From the NCBI RefSeq assembly GCF_000004195.4, contig NC_030686.2, forward strand, positions 44,689,961 through 44,753,960: a stretch of DNA of 64,000 nucleotides, given 5' to 3'. A program made the translations under genes and the position numbers. Below are positions 61,801-64,000 of the stretch, piece after piece. The DNA is from Xenopus tropicalis. Taxonomy: Eukaryota > Chordata > Amphibia > Anura > Pipidae. The notes beneath the pieces are model-generated. The model was not told the DNA's origin. It made no database searches and saw nothing but the letters and a program-made list of their open reading frames with translations. Numbering within the stretch: position 1 is the stretch's first letter; each line of letters opens with the position of its first letter.

Positions 61801-63807
61801 AAATTCTTTAGTCAGCATGAAGTTCCACTGTGTAGCGGTATAGCCGTCTGTATTGTTCATTCAGTTCTGCTGCTCTTCCAGTCTGACTTCTGCCTCTCTT
61901 ACAGGACGGACAGTGGGATTTAAAGAAGACCACTACATGTTAAGGCAAAGCCTGATGTCATCTGATTACCTGAATACCCCACTGGTGCGTTCTGGGAGCC
62001 TCAAGGGCGGGGACACTGTAAGATGGAAGATCGACAACAACGTGCACCGCCAACCACCCGCCCCTGGAACACTGAACCCCAAGGAGCTTGGTAGGTTTAA
62101 GAAAGCTGTGGGAGAACTTAGGAATTAGCATCCTATAATTAAGCATCTTAGTCCTTCAAGGATCAATAATCCCAGCAGTCTTTATGTGCACACATGGGTC
62201 TAGCAATGGATGTGTGGATATTCATTCCTGTTCCTCATACCTGTTTTCTACTATAAGCGATTGCTTGGATGCAATATATTAATGGAGAATGTACAGATAC
62301 ATCTGGTAGACATAACCAACTCAGCACGTCATTCATTTTAGTTAGAAAAAAGGTTCAGTTGGATACTTCAGCCTGCTCAATCTGTATTTGGTTTATGAAA
62401 ATAATAGGTGAATGCAAAGAAAAGTTATAGAGAGTGAAAACAGTATCACCTTCTTTTTTTCCATGTAAGTCCCATATGGCGTCTCACTGCGTCTGGCCCG
62501 GCTGTTCACTGAGAACCTGTCCAAGCCTCAATCCCGTGAGTGTACCCAGCTGCGTCAGGAGGTGGAAGATTCGGTAAGTAGGGAAACACTCTTTATAAAT
62601 TGCCCCCACAACCTTGCCTACTACTTCTCATTATATCCTTTCTTCTCCAGTTAAATGAGGTGTACAAGGTGATACCTGGAACCCACAAGGTGAAACAGAC
62701 AGCTTTCAGGTTAGCTCCTGCCATTTATAAGCCTGTCCTGTTGGTTTTGTTACTAAAATGAGTCAAAGTAAACCCTTTTACTTTTTTTTTTCCATCCAGG
62801 CTTCAGTCCAATGCAGGAAAAAGGTATGACCCATATTGTTTCCTATACAGCTTAAAGGAGAAGGAAAGGCTAATAAAGAGTTAATCTCAAGCTGCAGCAT
62901 ACCTTCTATTCTCTCAATAGTGCCCTTAAGTCTCACCATATTTCTCCCATTCAGATGATCAGAAGCCAATAAGGAAGAAAAAATGCTGAGCTGTGTAAAG
63001 AAAGCTCCCATAATTCCTCACTCCTGCACCAAAAGCAAGACCAGTGTACATGCTCAGTTAGTTAGACTATGAGTCAGCTTCCTGCTGATTGGCTCAGATC
63101 CACATTCCTAAGGGGGGGAGTGAGTTCTTAGCATTCTTGAGGGAGGGGGGAGCAGAGAGCTGCGTGTCTCTGGCAGAGTAAAACAGACACAACAAATCTT
63201 TTGACAAAGGACTCAGTGCAGCGTTTCTGTGAGTGCTTATGGTTGTATTTACATAGACCTTTCTGAAAAAAGCTTACTTAGTCTTTACCTTTCTTTCTCC
63301 TTTAACTTTGAAGGCTTTTATCTTCTGTGGTGCTTCTTAATGCTCTCCCAATGCCCATCCTTACTGTTTCTTCTGTTTTCCCTTCCCAGACAGGATCACA
63401 CTATTGCAGAAACCATCCTGATGGCTCCCCGGGAGGCTGAACCTGAGATTGTAAAGGTTACAGAGAAACATGTAACACAAGAGGCTTTCCAGGATATGAA
63501 GGTTGCCCCAGGTTACTATACAGTGACGTCAGACAGAGGTGAGGAACTGGTGTTTTTTATTTTTTCCTTCTCCCTCTGCGTCCCATGTCATTTGTCCATC
63601 TTTCTAACAAATCATTTCTGCTCCCAGATGCCCATGGACTTGTAGAGTTCCAGGAGGGAGTTGAATTGGTGGATGTCCGGGTTCCTCTCTTCATCAGGGA
63701 AGAGGATGATGATGAGAAGCAGTTGTTAGTGGAAGCTCTGGACGTTCCATCAGGAATTGCCCGTTTGGGGCGGAAACTGGTCAATATTACTATTATCAAA
63801 GAGCAAG
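49810..63807 (+). CDS. ITGB4: Integrin beta-4, first 24 coding exons, truncated by window edge
   Basis: Laminin-332 receptor subunit that pairs with alpha-6 and anchors keratin filaments at hemidesmosomes. Exons: 49810-49894, 50243-50325, 50644-50745, 51169-51373, 51912-52008, 52746-52917, 53323-53586, 53867-53956, 54668-54790, 55129-55296, 56419-56495, 58696-58907, 59536-59639, 60221-60319, 60445-60574, 60872-60991, 61341-61447, 61686-61719, 61905-62090, 62470-62573, 62651-62709, 62800-62823, 63390-63538, 63628-63807. Together they code ~991 residues with no stop. In order: signal peptide ~1-24; PSI ~29-73; beta-I domain with MIDAS DFSHS at 139-143 and Glu235 in PPEGGFDA; four I-EGF modules ~460-620; beta-tail; transmembrane helix ~716-738; cytoplasmic Cys cluster; KEDHYMLR region. 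Human beta-4 continues with Calx-beta and four FnIII domains, which must lie beyond the right edge. The beta-4 identity, rather than another integrin beta, is fixed by DLYILMDFS and the long tail starting VGFKEDHYM. Confidence 0.97.
50243..50325 (+). CDS. ITGB4: ITGB4 coding exon 2, PSI domain
   Basis: Acceptor GCATACAG, donor GAG|GTGAGA. Encodes [20 protein letters not shown] then CSYCADE, the cysteine pattern of an integrin PSI domain. Confidence 0.93.
50644..50745 (+). CDS. ITGB4: ITGB4 coding exon 3, PSI domain continued
   Basis: Acceptor ATCTACTAG, donor CAG|GTGGGA. Encodes [20 protein letters not shown] and onward to LTQQ, residues 57-90. 102 nt, phase 0 at both ends. Confidence 0.93.
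51169..51373 (+). CDS. ITGB4: ITGB4 coding exon 4, MIDAS
   Basis: Acceptor CTCTCCACAG, donor TTAG|GTGAGT. Residues 91-158 include the hybrid-domain strand MRLRAGEE and the start of the beta-I domain, [15 protein letters not shown]. That holds the MIDAS DxSxS (139-143) and the adjacent Asp pair. Confidence 0.96.
51574..51665. mobile_element. Short CCATACACG-family MITE in ITGB4 intron 4
   Basis: TTACGGTCCCCATACTCAGG at the left and GGCCCGTGTATTGGCCTTTAA at the right. A ~90-bp palindromic copy of the family ends. Confidence 0.65.
51912..52008 (+). CDS. ITGB4: ITGB4 coding exon 5
   Basis: Acceptor GTCTTGGTAG, donor GAGAA|GTAAGT. Encodes [20 protein letters not shown] then TDMRPE, the conserved beta-I strand and specificity region. 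Confidence 0.95.
52334..52640. mobile_element. Non-autonomous hAT element in ITGB4 intron 5
   Basis: CTGTGATCCCAACCAGTGGC at the left and GGTTGGGGATCCCTG at the right, with a perfect 8-bp duplication CACTAGAC (52326-52333, 52641-52648). Same family as 30877-31181. Confidence 0.88.
52746..52917 (+). CDS. ITGB4: ITGB4 coding exon 6
   Basis: Acceptor ATATCTCAG, donor ACG|GTGAGC. Residues 191-248, with [12 protein letters not shown] and [16 protein letters not shown]. Glu235 corresponds to the metal-binding glutamate of beta-I domains. Confidence 0.95.
53323..53586 (+). CDS. ITGB4: ITGB4 coding exon 7
   Basis: Acceptor GCCCCCTAG, donor GAT|GTAAGA. 264 nt, phase 0 at both ends. Encodes [19 protein letters not shown] and [20 protein letters not shown] then [10 protein letters not shown], the C-terminal half of the beta-I domain. 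Confidence 0.96.
53867..53956 (+). CDS. ITGB4: ITGB4 coding exon 8
   Basis: Acceptor GTCCTTTAG, donor ACG|GTATGA. Encodes [20 protein letters not shown] then [10 protein letters not shown], the last helix of the beta-I domain. Confidence 0.94.
54058..54417. mobile_element. CCATACACG-family MITE, long copy, ITGB4 intron 8
   Basis: TAAAGGTGCCCATACACGTT at the left, CCCGTGTATGGCCACCTT at the right. A 360-bp copy including the imperfect hairpin GATCCGCTCGCTCGGC, the GGTGGGCGATAT block, the GATATCGGTCGGGCA block and the GGGCCCGTGTATGG end. Useful as a family reference. Confidence 0.85.
54668..54790 (+). CDS. ITGB4: ITGB4 coding exon 9, hybrid domain
   Basis: Acceptor TCGTTAAAG, donor GTG|GTAGGT. 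Encodes [11 protein letters not shown] through [10 protein letters not shown]. It is more divergent from human than its neighbours, as expected for the hybrid domain. Confidence 0.92.
55129..55296 (+). CDS. ITGB4: ITGB4 coding exon 10, hybrid domain to I-EGF1
   Basis: Acceptor TTAACTCCAG, donor TTG|GTAAGT. Encodes [20 protein letters not shown] through [20 protein letters not shown], with the first I-EGF cysteines. Confidence 0.94.
55335..56330. mobile_element. Mariner-like MITE with expanded interior, ITGB4 intron 10
   Basis: Ends of the CAGGTATGGGATCC family (GAATCCAGAATGCTCGGGAC at the left, TAACGGATCGCATACCTATA at the right) surround a tandem amplification of interior sequence at 55430-56215. 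It fills most of the intron between coding exons 10 and 11. Confidence 0.8.
55430..56215 (+). repeat. 113-bp tandem repeat within MITE
   Basis: Seven copies at exactly 113-bp spacing, each with AAATAAACCCAATAGG, CCAATAAGGGGTAATTATA and CAAGTACAGGTACTGTTTTA. Copies differ by a few substitutions. Confidence 0.95.
56419..56495 (+). CDS. ITGB4: ITGB4 coding exon 11, I-EGF1
   Basis: Acceptor TTCTACAG, donor TG|GTAAGT. Encodes [18 protein letters not shown] then a split Trp codon. Upstream intron 10 is filled with an expanded MITE-derived array. Confidence 0.94.
56496..58114. other. ITGB4 intron 11, left part
   Basis: Contains a diverged duplicated stretch near 57240-57550 (GAGTTGAGATGAATATAGTT twice, CAATTACAAGTCCAGTC twice). 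No gene or bounded element was recognised. Confidence 0.45.
58115..58410. mobile_element. CCATACACG-family MITE in ITGB4 intron 11
   Basis: GATTCGGCAGCTTATCGGCC at the left, AAGCAAGCGAATCTTAACAT and GTATGGGGACCTTTA at the right. The outer left end is eroded. Confidence 0.75.
58696..58907 (+). CDS. ITGB4: ITGB4 coding exon 12, I-EGF2
   Basis: Acceptor TATCTTCCAG, donor AATG|GTAAAA. Encodes [31 protein letters not shown] and [18 protein letters not shown]; 212 nt. Confidence 0.94.
59094..59513. mobile_element. T2-type MITE ending 20 nt before ITGB4 exon 13
   Basis: GTAAAGGGGTGATTCACCTTT at one end, GACCAATTGCAAATTGTCTC at the other, in the reverse orientation to 22808-23289. The far terminal repeat is missing, and the exon 13 acceptor follows after ~20 nt. 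Confidence 0.82.
59536..59639 (+). CDS. ITGB4: ITGB4 coding exon 13, I-EGF3
   Basis: Acceptor TTACCTACAG, donor GGG|GTAAGT. Encodes [20 protein letters not shown] then [20 protein letters not shown] ends only ~20 nt before the acceptor. Confidence 0.94.
60221..60319 (+). CDS. ITGB4: ITGB4 coding exon 14, I-EGF4
   Basis: Acceptor AAATCTCAG, donor CTG|GTGAGT. Encodes [20 protein letters not shown] and onward to CEFSYSL. 99 nt, phase 0 at both ends. Confidence 0.94.
60445..60574 (+). CDS. ITGB4: ITGB4 coding exon 15, beta-tail domain
   Basis: Acceptor TATTGGTAG, donor AAAG|GTAAGT. Encodes [20 protein letters not shown], the same as human apart from one residue, then [10 protein letters not shown]. 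Confidence 0.95.
60872..60991 (+). CDS. ITGB4: ITGB4 coding exon 16, beta-tail domain
   Basis: Acceptor GTTGTGGCAG, donor AAAG|GTAAAC. Encodes [17 protein letters not shown] and [10 protein letters not shown]. Confidence 0.94.
61341..61447 (+). CDS. ITGB4: ITGB4 coding exon 17, transmembrane helix
   Basis: Acceptor ATTCCACAG, donor AAG|GTGAGA. Encodes [14 protein letters not shown], then a leucine-rich membrane helix (~716-738), then CWKYCACCK on the cytoplasmic side. That cysteine cluster matches the known palmitoylation region of beta-4. Confidence 0.96.
61686..61719 (+). CDS. ITGB4: ITGB4 coding exon 18, short
   Basis: 34-nt exon between acceptor TTTTTCAG and donor CCAG|GTAAGG. Encodes [11 protein letters not shown], which completes the membrane-proximal cysteine cluster (human ACLALLPCC). 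Confidence 0.92.
61905..62090 (+). CDS. ITGB4: ITGB4 coding exon 19, cytoplasmic
   Basis: Acceptor CTCTTACAG, donor CTTG|GTAGGT. Encodes [20 protein letters not shown] and [20 protein letters not shown]. This is the cytoplasmic segment diagnostic for beta-4. Confidence 0.96.
62470..62573 (+). CDS. ITGB4: ITGB4 coding exon 20, cytoplasmic
   Basis: Acceptor CCATGTAAG, donor TCG|GTAAGT. Encodes [20 protein letters not shown] and [12 protein letters not shown]. Confidence 0.94.
62651..62709 (+). CDS. ITGB4: ITGB4 coding exon 21, cytoplasmic
   Basis: Acceptor TCTTCTCCAG, donor CAG|GTTAGC. Encodes [19 protein letters not shown], matching human LNEVYRQISGVHKLQQTKF. Confidence 0.92.
62800..62823 (+). 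CDS. ITGB4: ITGB4 coding exon 22, 24-nt microexon
   Basis: Acceptor TTTCCATCCAG, donor AAG|GTATGA. It encodes only LQSNAGK with split Arg codons on both sides (human QQPNAGKK). Phase 2 in, phase 2 out, so skipping would keep the frame and drop 8 residues. Confidence 0.88.
62852..63305. mobile_element. TTAA-flanked MITE in ITGB4 intron 22
   Basis: Left TTAAAGGAGAAGGAAAGGCT and right CCTTTCTTTCTCCTTTAA are inverted repeats; TTAA at 62852-62855 and 63302-63305. It occupies most of the intron between the 24-nt microexon and exon 23. A possible partial relative starts at ~7010 (TTAAAGGAGAAGTAAATG). Confidence 0.82.
63390..63538 (+). CDS. ITGB4: ITGB4 coding exon 23, cytoplasmic
   Basis: Acceptor CCTTCCCAG, donor AGAG|GTGAGG. 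Encodes [20 protein letters not shown], then [20 protein letters not shown], then YYTVTSDR. Confidence 0.95.
63628..63807 (+). CDS. ITGB4: ITGB4 coding exon 24, last in window
   Basis: Acceptor TGCTCCCAG, donor CAAG|GTGAGA. Encodes [40 protein letters not shown] and [10 protein letters not shown]. The Calx-beta domain begins at the next exon, outside the window. Confidence 0.95.
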
Positions 63808-64000
63808 GTGAGAGAGCAATGACTTCACAGACACGCTAATGTGGTCACTTTGGCTGTGGGCAGTGTTCCGCTCCGACAGACAGAAGAGAAGCCCAGTAAT
63901 ATTACTTTGTGTCCAGCATGAAGACCACCCAGTCATCAAACCTGGTAGCTTTTGAAAAGTGAAATATGTGAAACCCTTAAAAATTAAAGTGATTGCCAAT

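Overview
The window is vertebrate nuclear DNA, almost certainly from a clawed frog (Xenopus). Two multi-exon genes with GT-AG introns lie on the + strand. The rest is dominated by frog-type miniature transposons, including T2/Kolobok-like elements with TTAA duplications, hAT, Harbinger-like and Tc1/mariner families, plus a large number of minisatellites. I cannot separate X. tropicalis from X. laevis by eye. Nothing prokaryotic or viral was seen.

Layout. 1-4.8 kb: a decayed LINE carrying a nested hAT element, other small repeats, and a G-rich 15-bp minisatellite. 4.8-32 kb: SAP30BP, complete, 11 coding exons giving 301 residues, behind a GC-rich promoter with ATF/CREB, RFX X-box, ETS and YY1-like sites. 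Its introns hold several minisatellites, one Tc1 transposon and many MITEs. 32-49.8 kb: intergenic or upstream-intron DNA, including a ~2.7-kb array of a 67-bp unit and a candidate non-coding first exon for ITGB4 near 37.2-37.4 kb. 49.8-64 kb: ITGB4 (integrin beta-4), the first 24 coding exons, from signal peptide through PSI, beta-I, four I-EGF modules, beta-tail, transmembrane helix and membrane-proximal cytoplasmic segment to just before the Calx-beta domain. The gene runs off the right edge.

The order SAP30BP then ITGB4 on one strand matches my knowledge of human 17q25. The two proteins do not work together. SAP30BP is a nuclear corepressor and splicing factor. Integrin beta-4 pairs with alpha-6 at hemidesmosomes. 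Every exon join was checked by reading the frame across the splice: all phases agree and no stop interrupts either reading frame.

I found no convincing undescribed biological system. The observations most worth following are a MITE that appears to supply the 3' splice-site tract of SAP30BP exon 9, a disabled Tc1 element whose 199-bp inverted repeats look identical, a TTAA-targeting MITE family with a terminal hairpin, two separated arrays of the same 94-bp satellite in one intron, and several long perfect palindromes.
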